From assembly GCF_003627795.1 (NCBI RefSeq), contig NZ_CP032684.1, positions 1,837,001-1,901,000 of the forward strand: 64,000 nucleotides of DNA. Direction: 5' to 3'. Positions 8,090 to 20,500 of the stretch are shown here, in pieces. The first letter of the stretch is position 1. The number at the start of each line of letters is the position of its first letter. A program made the position numbers and the translations under genes. The DNA is from Rhizobium sp. CCGE531. Lineage in GTDB: Bacteria > Pseudomonadota > Alphaproteobacteria > Rhizobiales > Rhizobiaceae. Below the pieces are notes generated by a model that was not told the origin of the DNA, searched no databases, and worked only from the letters and a program-made list of their open reading frames with translations.

Positions 8090-9339
8090 GCGGCAGCCTC
8101 CAACGTGCCTTCGCTTCTCCGCTTTTTCAGAAGCGCCCGAACGAACTTGTCCCAGCGCGCCATACCGGCGCGCTTCTCGGGCATGTAGTTCCAGCGGTCA
8201 TAGTTTTTGGAACTTACGTCCTGTAGCGCGTGGTTCTGGATGCGGTCTCGTATCTCTTTCGGGACGCCCGCTTTGCCAGCCAGGGTCTTGAAGGTCCGCC
8301 GCAGATCGCGATTGGTGGCGAAGGGGATGACGCCGCGGTCTCGCTGTCGCCAGACGAAACTGTACAATGTCCCGTGGCTGACCGGCTTCGATGGATCCTT
8401 CGCCGAAGGGAAGTACCAGCCGAATTCGTTTGGTTTGATAGACTCGATGAGTTCCGCTGCAATCGGTGGGACCGGTACAGCGTGCGGCTGAAGGTTCTTC
8501 GTCTTCGACCAATCGATGATGCGTTCGGCCGCATCCCATTGATCCACATGCAGCCGTGCGATCTCTTCGACGCGCTGACCGGTCAGCATAATGAGCTGCA
8601 CGGCGCGTGGATATGATGGATGGACAGGAGTGTCGGGGCATTCGAGCCAGCGGTAGAGTTTCACGAACTCGTCCTCGCTGAGCCAGCGTGTACCCTGGAC
8701 TTTGGGCTCGGTGGGGATGTCGGAGGCCGGGTTAAAGGGAATCCGGAAGCGCCGAGGGGATATGTTTCGATAATCGTTGTCCGACTTCATTCCCCAGCTG
8801 AAGGCGGCATGAATATAGGAGCGCACGTGATCCGCCATTGATCGAGCGCCGCGCTCATAGATCGGCCTGATCAGCTCCACAATCTCTTCGGCCTCGATCT
8901 CGCGGGCGAGGCGGTTGCGTCCGAGAGTGTCGCCAATCTTGTTGAGCCCTTTCTCCGTCTCTTTCCAGGATGGTTTGCTCGCGGCTTTCAGTGCCGCTAC
9001 ATAGCCTTCGAAGAGATCTGCGACCGTTCCCGGTCGAGTGTCAGTCGCTAACTTGATACTGCGGCCCTTTTGGATGACGTCGGCGAAGTCGCGTTTGAAA
9101 ATTTCTCGCGCTTGCGCGAGTGACATTGAGGGATACGAACCGAGTTTCTTCTTGGCACGTTTGCCGTCCCTCCATTGCTGCGCCATCCAGTCGGCCGTGA
9201 CGCGCTTCGGCATCGGCCTGAGAACAAGCAAAAGCCTGCCGGTACCACGGCCTTCGCCATCGGCAAGGTTCTCTTGCTTTCTTGATCGCTCCACCCGCTT
9301 CATAGCTTGCCGGATAGCAGTGTCGCTGAGGCTCGGCAT
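8086..9339 (-). CDS. int: Tyrosine integrase of the left island (copy 1)
   Basis: About 417 residues from MPSLSDTAIRQ (ATG at 9339); the frame extends seven codons further to 9360. This is the P4-type layout: an N-terminal arm-binding domain (KKKLGSYPSMSLAQAREIFK), a core-binding helical domain, and a catalytic domain with LTGQRVEEIARL (first Arg), a Lys in WSKTKN, NRDLRRTF, NHALQDVSSKNYDRW and the nucleophile Tyr in WNYMPEKR or NYDRW. The usual His of box II appears as Arg in NRDLRR. It is close to the second copy at 39.9-41.1 kb, roughly nine residues in ten by eye. It faces the core at 9525-9536. Confidence 0.93.
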   Translation of the reverse strand: MPSLSDTAIRQAMKRVERSRKQENLADGEGRGTGRLLLVLRPMPKRVTADWMAQQWRDGKRAKKKLGSYPSMSLAQAREIFKRDFADVIQKGRSIKLATDTRPGTVADLFEGYVAALKAASKPSWKETEKGLNKIGDTLGRNRLAREIEAEEIVELIRPIYERGARSMADHVRSYIHAAFSWGMKSDNDYRNISPRRFRIPFNPASDIPTEPKVQGTRWLSEDEFVKLYRWLECPDTPVHPSYPRAVQLIMLTGQRVEEIARLHVDQWDAAERIIDWSKTKNLQPHAVPVPPIAAELIESIKPNEFGWYFPSAKDPSKPVSHGTLYSFVWRQRDRGVIPFATNRDLRRTFKTLAGKAGVPKEIRDRIQNHALQDVSSKNYDRWNYMPEKRAGMARWDKFVRALLKKRRSEGTLEAAA

Positions 9340-9499
9340 AGCGCTTCTCCTGTTCCGCAACTGGGATCACACGAGCGAAAACTGGGATCGGTGCTTGGGA
9401 GCTGGAAGCCGTTTTCTACTCACTCAACGGCCCCAGTTTTACAAAACCGCACCCTCTACGCAAGCAAAAAAATCCTTATGATTCAACGTTCTTGAACGT

Positions 9500-9580
9500 G
9501 ATCCACCGTGATCTAAATGGGGCTAGTGGGGTGGTTGTGCGTCACGTTCAGTCACGCTCAGTCACGATGAATCACCACGG
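9500..9580. promoter_or_regulatory. Attachment region between the two islands (core 9525-9536)
   Basis: The core agtggggtggtt (9525-9536) recurs at 41292-41303 inside the interrupted radC. In both places it lies shortly upstream of an integrase start and is preceded by paired cgtgatcca/cgtgatc motifs. To the right of this copy are near-direct 10-bp repeats containing gtcacg (9541-9570), which look like arm-type integrase sites. The complementary strand reads CACAACCACCCC, still encoding the radC HNHP residues. This fits a hybrid att site between tandem islands. Confidence 0.75.
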
Positions 9581-9654
9581 TGCCCGCTGGAGTATCTCTG
9601 GCCTGCGAGATCGTAACGAAGCATTCCGACCAGCAGGCCTAGGCGGCGTTCGAC

Positions 9655-9834
9655 ATGCAATTGTTGAAGGCCGCGATATCAGCGAACGGCGCGATGCGGG
9701 CGCTGGCCTTGGACCAGTTTCGTGGAGGCGAGCTGAGAATTGAACATTGGCATAACGGCTCTTGCTGGCCGTCCCAGGTGGATGAAACAATCACTATTCT
9801 GAAGCCCCCAAGTCCTACTTGCGGCGCTCGTTGA
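9655..9834 (+). CDS. Small ORF of unknown function (59 aa)
   Basis: ATG at 9655 opens 59 codons: MQLLKAAISANGAMRALAL at the start, RGGELRIEHWHNGSCW in the middle. The residue mix looks protein-like rather than random, but no family is recognised and no strong ribosome-binding site is seen. It could be a remnant. Confidence 0.25.
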   Translation: MQLLKAAISANGAMRALALDQFRGGELRIEHWHNGSCWPSQVDETITILKPPSPTCGAR

Positions 9835-10421
9835 AGACATTCCTCACGTTTAGATTGTCTAAGAGCCTTCGGCTTCATCCGCTAAGGTGAATTGAAAATC
9901 CTCTAAACGCTTTGTCCCTGGAATCCTTAGCATGTCGGAAAGCTGCCGGCGCGTGACCGCAGGCGATAAGTGCGGCTAGGGAAGATACCACAAGCTAAGT
10001 CTATTTTCTTTATAAGTAATTATGCAATGAATACTTATAGCATCTTTTATGAGAGTTTGCCGCGCCGATATTCAATTGTAAAAATTTGTCGCCATACACT
10101 GGTAATATCAGGAATAATGTTGAGGCGTTCTAAAGTAACGATGTCTGTATAATTGAGTGACGGCTGCAATATCTTGATGACATAGTGATTTTTGTTATAT
10201 TTCTGATATCATAGCGTTATCCACAAAAAGACTCGGTGAAGTCCGCAGCATTCGTCACTTCCCCACGTATAGTTCTTCAATCTACATATTTATGCTTGCA
10301 TATTTTATATCGCTAATGCAATTCTCTCTTATTCCTATTTTGCCGTCGCCTTCGTCGCATTGGTCAAAACGAACTGAGGATCGAGATCGAAGACTGGGAT
10401 AGAACAAAAGGGGAGGCGCGA
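9835..10421. other. AT-rich intergenic stretch at the left edge of the second island
   Basis: About 590 bases without a convincing gene. From roughly 9960 to 10350 the DNA is clearly richer in A+T than its surroundings. It probably includes the promoter of the peptidase gene at 10422 (ribosome-binding GGGGAGG about 8 bases before the GTG start). No tRNA, CRISPR or terminator seen. Confidence 0.5.
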
Positions 10422-11201
10422 GTGCCAAAGGGACAGAAAAAGACGGTATCTCGCCAGGCGGCTCCAAAGCTTGAGAGCGGAAGCAACGAAGCTAGGCTCG
10501 ATGGATTGTCAATTGTCACGCAAGCCTTGCAGGCCCTGGAGGTCCTTTCCCGTCTTGAGTTGGCAGGAGGGGCCCCAGCAAACAGTGTGGCGTTGCGGCG
10601 AAAGCTTGAGGACGTATGCAATGCGTTCGTCAATGGGCGTATTGGTATCCTTGCGAAGACCCCAAGCGGGGCAAATTGGGTTAGTCAGTTTCCTGGAAGC
10701 ACCTCGACTTCGGATCTGGATGCCACATTCCGGCCCGGAGTGGATTCGTTCATATCGGCCATGCGCTCCGCACGGGCGACGGTCTCAATAGGCACCACGC
10801 TTAGGCCGGTAGAGCGAGCCTATCTGATGCACTACTCTTGGCGCATCGCAAAGAAGGACATAGCCCCGGTGAACGTTCCCGCCCTCGCAGGCGTTGACAT
10901 CGAGTGGGTACACGACACCCTTGAGGCGTCGCGGCAGGCCGCCCAGGACATGGTCGATGGTTATCAAATCGTCGCCAAGCCAGCGTATCCGACCAAGCAT
11001 TCTGACGGTACGGCCATCGACATGACGATCAGTTGGTCCGGAACGCTAACGATTGTGGATAAGAGCGGTACTTCAGTTTCCATAACAACAACGCCGCGCA
11101 CGGGCATGAATACCGACCTAGCCGTCGTCGGGGCGACCTACGGCGTCATCAAGGCAACATTCTCCGGCGATCCCCCGCACTGGTCGGATGACGGGACATA
11201 A
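10422..11201 (+). CDS. M15-like zinc peptidase (D-Ala-D-Ala carboxypeptidase or endolysin-type fold)
   Basis: 259 residues with a GTG start after GGGGAGG. The C-terminal half has the M15 ligand pattern: His193 and Asp200 in KHSDGTAID (HX6D) and His253 in DPPHW, six residues from the end. Before it lie LRPVERAYLMHYSWRIA and DIEWVHDTLEASRQAAQDM, which place the substrate groove. M15 enzymes cleave peptidoglycan stem peptides. There is no signal peptide: the N terminus is basic (MPKGQKKTVSRQ), so export would need another route or lysis. It is the first gene of the + strand cluster that includes the giant proteins, separated from them by ~375 bases. The peptidase fold is well supported; the substrate is inferred. 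Confidence 0.72.
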   Translation: MPKGQKKTVSRQAAPKLESGSNEARLDGLSIVTQALQALEVLSRLELAGGAPANSVALRRKLEDVCNAFVNGRIGILAKTPSGANWVSQFPGSTSTSDLDATFRPGVDSFISAMRSARATVSIGTTLRPVERAYLMHYSWRIAKKDIAPVNVPALAGVDIEWVHDTLEASRQAAQDMVDGYQIVAKPAYPTKHSDGTAIDMTISWSGTLTIVDKSGTSVSITTTPRTGMNTDLAVVGATYGVIKATFSGDPPHWSDDGT

Positions 11202-11576
11202 CGTTCGGCGCGTGCCTGGTCGAAATGTGGTGCTTGCATATCAAGAGAAACATCCTGTTGAGGTGGAAAATTCAGCGGCGCGGTGGTGGATAAAGGACAG
11301 GTAGTCCATTTGTAAATTGCAAGTCATGAGAGGTATTTTTTTCATCTCATGGCGCTCTATACTCTTGAGTTTTTGTATATCAAGCGATCTTAAAAGGACT
11401 TCAAGTGCAAATCAGATATTTCTTGCAATTTATTCTTGTGCATGCATAGATAGAAGAACTGAATCAATAATACCACTTTTAAATTATTTTCCGGCGGGCG
11501 GCGTTCGTCGGGCTGGGCGATCCTGCGTCTCGCCAGCGGGCATCACGGGACTGAGCAGGATGCGAGGGAGGTTGAT
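11202..11576. other. Leader of the giant gene, with ribosome-binding site
   Basis: About 375 bases with no convincing gene. The middle (11300-11490) is A+T-rich and may hold a promoter. A strong ribosome-binding site, gagggagg (11566-11573), precedes the ATG of the giant gene at 11577. Confidence 0.5.
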
Positions 11577-14500
11577 ATGGCGGAAATCCAACTCGTCCTC
11601 TTCAGCCAGACCGGCGTCGAGAGCGCTACGCAATACACCTTCGAGCTTGTCGGATTGGGTGTATTTCTTGAAACCGGCGGCCTGAGACTTTCTGGTCTCA
11701 CGACGGCGGTGAAGTCGGCGATGACGACGTCGGTCACGACCGTCCAGTTGGAGTTGGACGACAAGCAGCCTCTATCGCTCTACATACCCGCCAATCTCCT
11801 GGTTTTGGACGGTGAGCGTTACCGCTTCCGCAAGGGCGACGAATTCGCGGACAAAGACGAATGGGCAGCGTTGAAAGACCGTGTACGCCGGCGGCTGGCG
11901 AGCCCGATCGAGGCCAACGTTGGCGCCGGCAGCGCCACAGGTTTGTTCGGCGTCAAGGCCATCGGCGAAGCTGAGCTCAAAGCGCGGATTTTCCTCAATC
12001 CGGCCCTTGTTGATGGCGTTATCAATGACCAGGATTGGGTGCTTCGGGCGGAAGCATCCGCCGACGTCAGCCTCACTTACCTCAACGTCAACGCGAAAGG
12101 GCTGGATCTCACGGGGCGGTTGCTCGCGACAGTATTGGTGAGGAAAGCAGCATTCAAAGACTGGGTCGCCTGGGACGAGATCGGCTTCGACATGCCGTAT
12201 CTACCGGGTTTCAACCTGAGGCTGCCCAAGATTGCATTCGGCACCTCGTGGCTGGACGGCGCCATTCTGCATCTGCCATCGGTCGACCTCGACTTCCTGG
12301 ATGCGCCGTCGCTGTTTTGCCTCGCCTTGCCTCCTTTTGTGGACAAACTCGACTTCAAATGGGCGCCTGCGCCCAAGCTCGCGGTCACGTTCGTCAATGG
12401 CACACTGCTGCTCTCAACCTCCGTTGCCGGCGCTGGGACGTTCAACGTGGACGGTCAAGCCTGGGTGAATGTCACCAACGTCAGCCTCAGCCTCGCCGAC
12501 GCGAAATTCACCCTGACCAGCGAGCTCGATTGCAAAACGCCTCCGATCAGCGTTCCCGATAAGGAATTCAGCCCTCCCTTGTCGCCGTTCACAATCCGGT
12601 TGGCTGGCAGCACCCTCACACCCAGTTTCAACAACATCGACATCGGTGGCGGCGAGGTTCTGGCCAATGCCAGCCTCTCGATCAACTTCAAGGGCGACAG
12701 GGTCGTCGTCGCGGCCAAGGAGGATCCCTCGATCCTGATCGCCTTCGCAATCGAGGTCGACGTCAGCTATGACCCCGGTTCGCGGAAAACCAAGGCGACG
12801 CTCAAGGCGCTCAGCATCGTCGAGCCTTATCCGATCGAGCTGATCAGGCTGACCGGCGACGTGCTCGGCGAATTGATCCGGTTGATCGCCGCTGTTCCTG
12901 TGCCTAAGCCCACCGCGTCAAAGCCGCAGATGGACGGCTTTTTCGCCCTTTTGGAGCGCATCGGCCAGTTGTTGGCGACCGCCGGGAAGTGGCTTGCCAA
13001 GCAGGCTGGCAATGCCGCAGAGGCGCTTGCTGGACTAGTCGAGGCGGTTTTCGACGGGCTGATGCAACTGGGGCGCAAGCTCGCGCAGCTCGGGGGCGAC
13101 GCGGTCAGCCACATCGCTGTCGAGGTTCGGCTTGATCCCAAGACATATCAGCTGCGCCAGATCGTTGTCATGCCGGCCGGCAAGGACGCCGATCTGCTAA
13201 CAAAGACGCTGTCGCTCAGCGCTCTGGGCTTCGATTTCGACCTCGATGCGGCCCTGAGGCCCTCTCTGATCATTGACCTTGGCCCCTCAAGCTGGGTCGG
13301 CCTGGTGATCCAGCCGACCGCCGACAGCCACGCCGTGCTTGGCACCGATCTGTGGCTGGACAAGGAGACGACACCTCAGCAGGCGATGGGGAGCACCGAT
13401 GAAACAGGTAAGGAGCATGGGCAGAGGCTGATCCAGCTCAAGGCCAGTCCATCTACTGAGGCGAGCGGGAACAGGGTTCAGGAGATTGTCGTTGCAGCGG
13501 TTCAGCGCGGGCGGCCGCGTTTTTTTCAAACCTTCGAGGACGGCAAGAATTTCACGGAGCTCCTCGACTTCAAGGACGGCAATGTTGCTGCGTCGCTGCG
13601 CGAAACCGGTGTTCTGAAGGACGCCGGCGTGCGGTTGACCACTCCGGCTGGACAGACCGTCGTCGGAAACCCGGTTATCGATATCACCTTCGAAGCCCAG
13701 GCGTTCAAAAACCGCTTACTGTCATTGCTGACCAGCGCAAATCCCGCAGCACAGAAAAGCGATTTCCTCGACAAACTGAAACAGAAGGTCGAGGTCACTG
13801 GTGTCAGCTACAAAGCGGGCTCGGATCGTTTCTCGATCGAGGTCAAGCTCGAGGTCACGGTCCACATCGACGATAATTTCGCACCGCAGACGGACCTGAT
13901 CATTTCAGCCTCCCTGCGTGACCTGTCGATGAGGATTACCGGCGGCGACAAGATCTATATCAACAGCAAGCCGGGCCAGCAGACGGCAAGTTACCAACCG
14001 CTGGGACTGGACCTCACCATTCTACCGATAGATCCCACAAAGGATCCCTACAAACAGTTCTTCATCGATCTGTCTCGGGGCGGAGAAAGCCTCGGCCTAG
14101 CTGACGAAGCCAAGGCGTTGCTTTCCTATGGCAAGGTGTCGAGCGCGGGCAAGGGCTTGCAATTCGACGTCTCGACATTTCGCATCGGTCGCTCTGGCTT
14201 CGATTTGGAGGCGGCGATCCTGCCCGAACCTGTCAGGCTCGGTGGTGTCGATATGCCCTTCCGCTTCACATCCGGCCAAGTGACGATCAAGGGATCGAAA
14301 TTCGGTGGTGGGGCCTTGACCGGCACCGGCCAGTTGCCGCAGGCGCTCGTGGGCGAAGCCAACGCGACCGTTGCGCTTCAGCTTGGGGCTGGCGGCGATG
14401 GCGACGTCATCGTCAAAGGGGCGACGGCAAGGCTGGACAAGGCCGGCGACCCGATCCGCTGCAACGCAACCCGCTTCGAACTGACAATCACCGAATTGGG

Positions 14501-17500
14501 CTTCGACTTCGTCAATGCCGGCAGCTACCATTTCTATTTCCTGCTGACCGGCTCCGCCGTCTTCAAGCCCGGCAATTCCGAATATACGAGTGGACTTCTC
14601 AAGAACTTCAAGGACATCACTATCAAGCTCGACAAGGCGCCTCTGGCGGCTGACCCGCGCGTGCTAATGAGCGCCATCTCTTTCCAGGTAAAGGTAGACC
14701 CGCCTAAGAAAATATCGCTCTTCGATGTCTTCGACTTTGAACTGCGCGGCTTCGGCTATCATCCCGCCGTGCCGAAGTTCGACGGCGCGCCGGGGATGTC
14801 AGTTTCCGGCCAGGCGAGGCTCACGCCATTCGACAAGGATGGTCTGGGTGTCGAGTTTCATTCAATGTTGATCGGTCTGCCGATAGAGGGCTCCGCGATG
14901 CCGCGGGTGCGCTTCGACGGGCTGACTGTCGGGCTCAAGACCGGCGCCGTCAATGTCGAGGCGACCGCGATTGCCGTCGATGGTTCGATGCCAGACCTTT
15001 ACGATCCCGGCGTGCTGCCGAAGGACGTCACGGCGCAAGGGTTCCTGGCCTCCGGTAAACTCGACATCGATGGCTGGGCTTCGATGTCAGGCGCCATGGG
15101 CTTTCTCGAGCTGCGTAAAAAGAACGATCCCTCTTCGAGGCCAAAGTACTCTTTCTTCATTTACGGACAGGAGGAAAAACTAGCCGAACCGATCGACACG
15201 CCGGTCGGCCAGATCTATCTGCGCGAGTTCGGCTTCGGCTTCGGATACAAATACACGCTCGCCGGCATTGCGCAGGCCGAGACGGCGACGTCGCCGCAAC
15301 AGCTGACCCAGATGCTCGATGACGTATCGAAGTACCAGGGAAACCTGGCTACCTTCAAGGCGTGGCAACCCACCTATGAGAATGACGGCCTGACGCTCGC
15401 GTTGCGCGGGATGTTTGCACTATCGGCGGCTACACAGGGTTCGGCGGAATACAGGCCGAAGGAAGAAGCTGGCCTGCCCAATCCTCTGCTGTTCGATATC
15501 GTCGCCGCCTTTCGCACCGACTTCACTTTCCTCATCAATCTGCGCGCCTGGTTGAGCGTCAACTACAACGACTGGGTTTCTTCCGGCCTCAATGAGAGCT
15601 GGAAGTCGATGCCCACCATGCGCGGCTATCTGTATTTTTCGGTGCCACGCAAGGAGTTCCTTGGCCGCTTCATCGCAGACGGATCGGGATATGTTGGCGA
15701 GCACCCGAAACTGCCGGAACAATTGGTCAAGGCGATCAGGGCGACGAAGTTCTCGGCCACGCTTTATATCAGACCCGGCCTATTCCATGCTGAACTCGGT
15801 TGGCCCTACGAACTTAGCTTCACGCTTGGAGCGCCGAACGACAAGTTCTACCTCGACCTCAAGGGCGGGTTGATCCACCGCATCGAGGATCTTTCCGTGC
15901 TGAACGGCATCGCCTTCAAAGCGCAAGGCTCCGTCTACCTGGAGGGTAGGGTAGGAGGCAGCAGCCTCGGGGCTGCAGCCGTGGCCCGCGCCAACTTTGC
16001 CATCGAGGCGCGGGTGCTTTCATATCTATCCCTCAAGGACATCGGCGACTCATTCTACTATGGCTATATGCGCATCGACGTTTCGGTTGGGGTCGGCGTC
16101 GAGGTCTGGCTCAGTTTCTCGGTGTTTGGCGGCCGCATTACCCTCTCGGCGAGCTTCTCGCTCACTCTTGCCGTCTCAATCGCGCTGGAGGCGGTGATCG
16201 GACCGTCGCTGCTTGGCGGGCGGGCGGATGTATCGATCGGCGTGCGCGCCTTCGGCCGCTCGCTCTCGGTGCGCATCGCACTATCCTTCAACAACGACAA
16301 ACTGGCGATTGCCAGGGCCAAAGTCGCCCGCTTCATGGACATGGGGCTGGCCGCGCCGATACCCGATAAAACCCGAGACGGACAAAGGATCGAAAAGAAC
16401 CCGCAACCTGATCCGCCCCGTGGTGAAACCGCAGGGCAGGGCGACGCCGCCATCGAAGATCAAATCGGCGCCGAGCCGCTGCCGCCAGTCGCCCAAGACC
16501 AGTTCGCCAAGGGCAGGCCGATCGGTCCATCAGATTTCTGGGCGATCCTCTATCCGACCCGCGAGCCGACCTTCTCCGCTGATCTTGCAGGCGATGGTGA
16601 CGACGTTGGCGAATGGTTCGTCATGCTGCTGCTGCCGCGCGACCACACCAGGATAGGTCCGGATCCGGAAATCACAACGCCGGAAGAGAAAGCGCGCGAA
16701 AACGCGCGCGCGACGTTCTACGCTTCGCCGAGAACGCCTGTGAAAGGCTTCGACGCCCCAGGTCACAAGTTGATCTTCAACGCTGACATTCCGACACCCA
16801 AGGGCACCCCTCATCTCTATCGCATCCCGGTAAACACCGGCATCACCGACGGCGATATCGCAGCCAACGGCGAATATACGAGCTACTACACGCAGCTTGG
16901 CACGGTCGTGGCGCGCGAAGAGGGAGGAGGTCGGGAGCTTCCGCTCGGAAAACTGCTGCAGTCGCTGTTTGCCGGCAAGCCGGACGAGGCCAGCTATGGC
17001 GGCGACTTGACCGAGCCCGCTGTCCGCAGCGTTGACGTTTCGTTGACAGCCATAGATCCCGACGCCAAGGCTTCCGCCAGCCAACTTGACAAAGCTGGAC
17101 GTAGCCGTTCCAACCTTTCCGGCTACCAGAGGCGCGAGGCGGAGATCGAGGATACACGCTCGGCTGTCCTGTCTTCTCTGACAGAGACCGCGGCCTCACT
17201 TGCTGCGACCGGTGCGGACGCAAATGGTGTCTGGCCGGACCGGCTGTCACAGATCGATGCCCGCGACTTTGGCCTGACCTTCATCGTCAACCGGTCCGCG
17301 CTCGGCATGTTGTTTGATCTCGAAAGCGCCGCCATCACGCCGCCGGCGGCGCGGTTTGTCATCGTCAAGAGCGATGTCGCCTCGGGCGGCGGCTATGACC
17401 ACAATGGCCGTGTTGCCTTGTTCAACCCCCCGGCCCGCATGTTCCGCGAGGCGCAGCCGAAGTTCACCCCGACGAGCACGATCGATGCCCAAGGCATCAA

Positions 17501-20500
17501 GCTGAATTGGGACCTGGAGCCGGCCTGGGGCGCCTCGCAGGGTGCCTATGACGACCCCGAATTCCACCTCAAGCATTACCGTATAAGACGCACGGTGCGC
17601 GGCATCCCGGGCAAGGAATTTCGCGCCGATTTCCTGGTCAAGGCAGGGTCCGCCATCAAGTACCAGATCGGCATCGATGAAAGTGGTGAGACGACCACCA
17701 AGGTCAGCTTCCTGCGTCCCGATTTTCAGTTCGTTGACAGCTTGCGCATACAGGACGACGGCTCGGCTGCAAGCACAGCCGAAACCATTCCGGACCTGCT
17801 GCGAAAGCTGCTGCTCGGCGAAGCGACAGCCATTGAGTGGGGGAAGGAGTATCTGGGAGTCAAGGACGTCGACGTGACACGCGTCATCAATCTTCTCTAC
17901 GAGGTCGTGCCGGTCGACAATGCGGGCACTTCGGACTTCGGGCTGGCCTATGTCGTCGATGGCTTTGGACTCGTTGACACGGCGCCGATTTCACCTAGCG
18001 AAGTCACGCTACAGGTCTCCTATCCCGCCATGCCAAGCCATATTGCGGCGCCCGGTGGAGCCACAGCCGCTCCTTCGGCGAAGCTTTGCTTCCTGCTCAA
18101 GCCAGGCATGAAACAGGAGAAGCAGGGCCAGGAGATAGTGCTGCGCCCTCAATCGCCAGATGAGGTCGTCTATCTTCTGCGCATTGCGCCACAGCCGATC
18201 GCGCCCTCTGGCGGTTACGGCTCGGATGCGGTCGACGAGGCGCGGCGGCAGCCCGACCAGGACGCCATCAACCGGCTCAGTCCAACAGAGATCCAGCAAT
18301 TCTACCTGCAGATGAAAGAGGTAAAGCGGAGCGAGGATTATGCGCTAGTCGCGGAATATCTTGAAGGGGGCAAGGAAGAGCCGGTCATCCGATACTTTGC
18401 CGCAACGGCCTATCGTGCTCCTGAAGGGCCAACTGAACTGCCGAAAAAGACCGACAGCGTTTCGGCGCTTGGCGATCTCGCCAAGGCCATCAATGCCGTC
18501 AATGCGCAGGCGCCCGATCGCTTGGGATACAGGCTTTTCCTGGCCTCTGTTGATCTGCGGGAGGCGGGATCGAACAAAATCGCCGTCGATCCCGCGGTGC
18601 GTGGCGAGTGGAGAACCGCCGCCTTCAACATTGCGATTGCCGGGAGCGACGAGACGACCGCCATCAGTTCGGTCGTTGAGGTTCTAGAACAGCCGGTTCA
18701 CTACGAGTTCAAGGCTCTCCAGCGCAGCGACATGCGGGCCGAGAGCGGCCGTCTGATCATTATCCACCCCGGCGTCGCATCGACGATTGGCAAGATCGGG
18801 TATGCCGGCGTGCGTGATGCGGCGCGTCGCACCGCCGCGCGGCTGGAGTGGAACGCCAATCCCGCTTCTCTGGCGCTGACCATCGGCGCTGCCGGCGTCG
18901 ACAACCGCACGATCGGCGGCTTCGATCTGTTCTGCGTCGATCCCGACGCATTGCCAGGACGCGATGAGACGGTCGTTGGAGAGGTGGTCTCGGCAGCCCG
19001 TCGCATGGGTCGCGTGGCGCTGCTTCCGGCCGAGATGGATGGGCTCGACCCGTCCGGCTTCGGCGATTTCGGTCGTATCGAGAGCGCCTACCCAAGCGAG
19101 ACCTTGCGCCTGCTCCACGGCGAGAAGATGAAGGGCGCCAGCGGCCTGTCGAAGGCTGGCTGGTACTCGGGCGCCGATACAACGGCGATATTCCCGGAGC
19201 CAGCCATCCGGCGTTCAATCATGCCCGATCCCGATGAAGGCCTCATCGCAGCACTCTTTGCCGGCGGCAAGCCGGATGTGATCAGGGTATCGATTCCGTC
19301 CTGGCTGGCCGATGATCGCAAAATACCAGCACTTGATGGCTGGACGATATCCATCGGCGGCGCGCTGAAAGACGCAACCGGCTGGGACGAATACACCGAC
19401 CAGGCGAGCGCGCCTGTGGCGGTCCCCGGCCCTGACCCGCGTGGCTGGAGCGTGTCCTATTCCCTGGCAGAGGGGGGTGCCATGTCGGTGCCAAAGCTTA
19501 GGCGCCTTCTGCAGAACCTTCGACTAAGTCCCGGCGACAATCCAGCGCAAGCCGTCGGTCGCGAAAAGGAGGTTCTGGGCTTGAGGATGAGCCAGCCGGA
19601 CTTCATGTCGTCGATTGGCGTTCTTATAGAAGCATTGCGCGTCGGTCGCGACGGGCAACTGCTGGTCGTTGCGAGCCAGGAACACAGTTTCGACCCGATG
19701 CCGGCCACCCATCCCATCCTGGCGGATGCGCTCGCCTTCCTTCAGTACGATAGCCAAGACGACAACGGTCTGAAGAACGCTGACGGCAAAATCTATCGCC
19801 GCTTCGCCGTCGCGCCGGACAGCAGCCCCCAAATCACGTCAAAGGATTTCCTCGCTTACCTCGACGAGGTGCCGCCGGAACGCGATCCTTATGGCTGGGG
19901 TGCCCTGCGCACCTTGGGCCTTGCCGCAGGGTTCCGGCTCTACGACACCGACACCGGCGACTATGTCCGCTTCGGAACAGGGCTTGAAGGGCTTGAGAAG
20001 CGCGTCCAACTGGCGTTCGAGCGCGCACTTGAACGCTACGGTGACGAAGGAGCTCGCGACAACGGCCAGCCATTCTTCGATCTTTTGACGCAGCCCTGGG
20101 GCAATGTAAAACTTGAGTGGTTCGACGGTGGCGATTTGAGCGTGTCCAGCGGCGAGGCCGACCAGGTTCGCGAAGAAATGCTAGCAGTTGCGCAGATCGC
20201 GCTGCGACCACGTCCCGACCGGCTTCTGCCAGCGAAAATCGCCGATGCCGATGAAGAGACCGCCGTGAAGAATCTGGCTGTCGCGTACTATGCCCTGGTG
20301 ATTGACGCGAACCAGCCAATCGCGAGCAAGCCCTGGGGCATCACTCAGAGGGACGAAACATTCGAGAACGTGCGTTACGACGTTCTCAGTGTCGTGCGCA
20401 CGGTGACGACGCAGAAGCCCATGCGGCTAAGCAAGGATGCGTCTTACTTCGAGTTCCACGAGCCTGCGAAAGCCATCGACTGGCCGGAAACCGGTATGCG

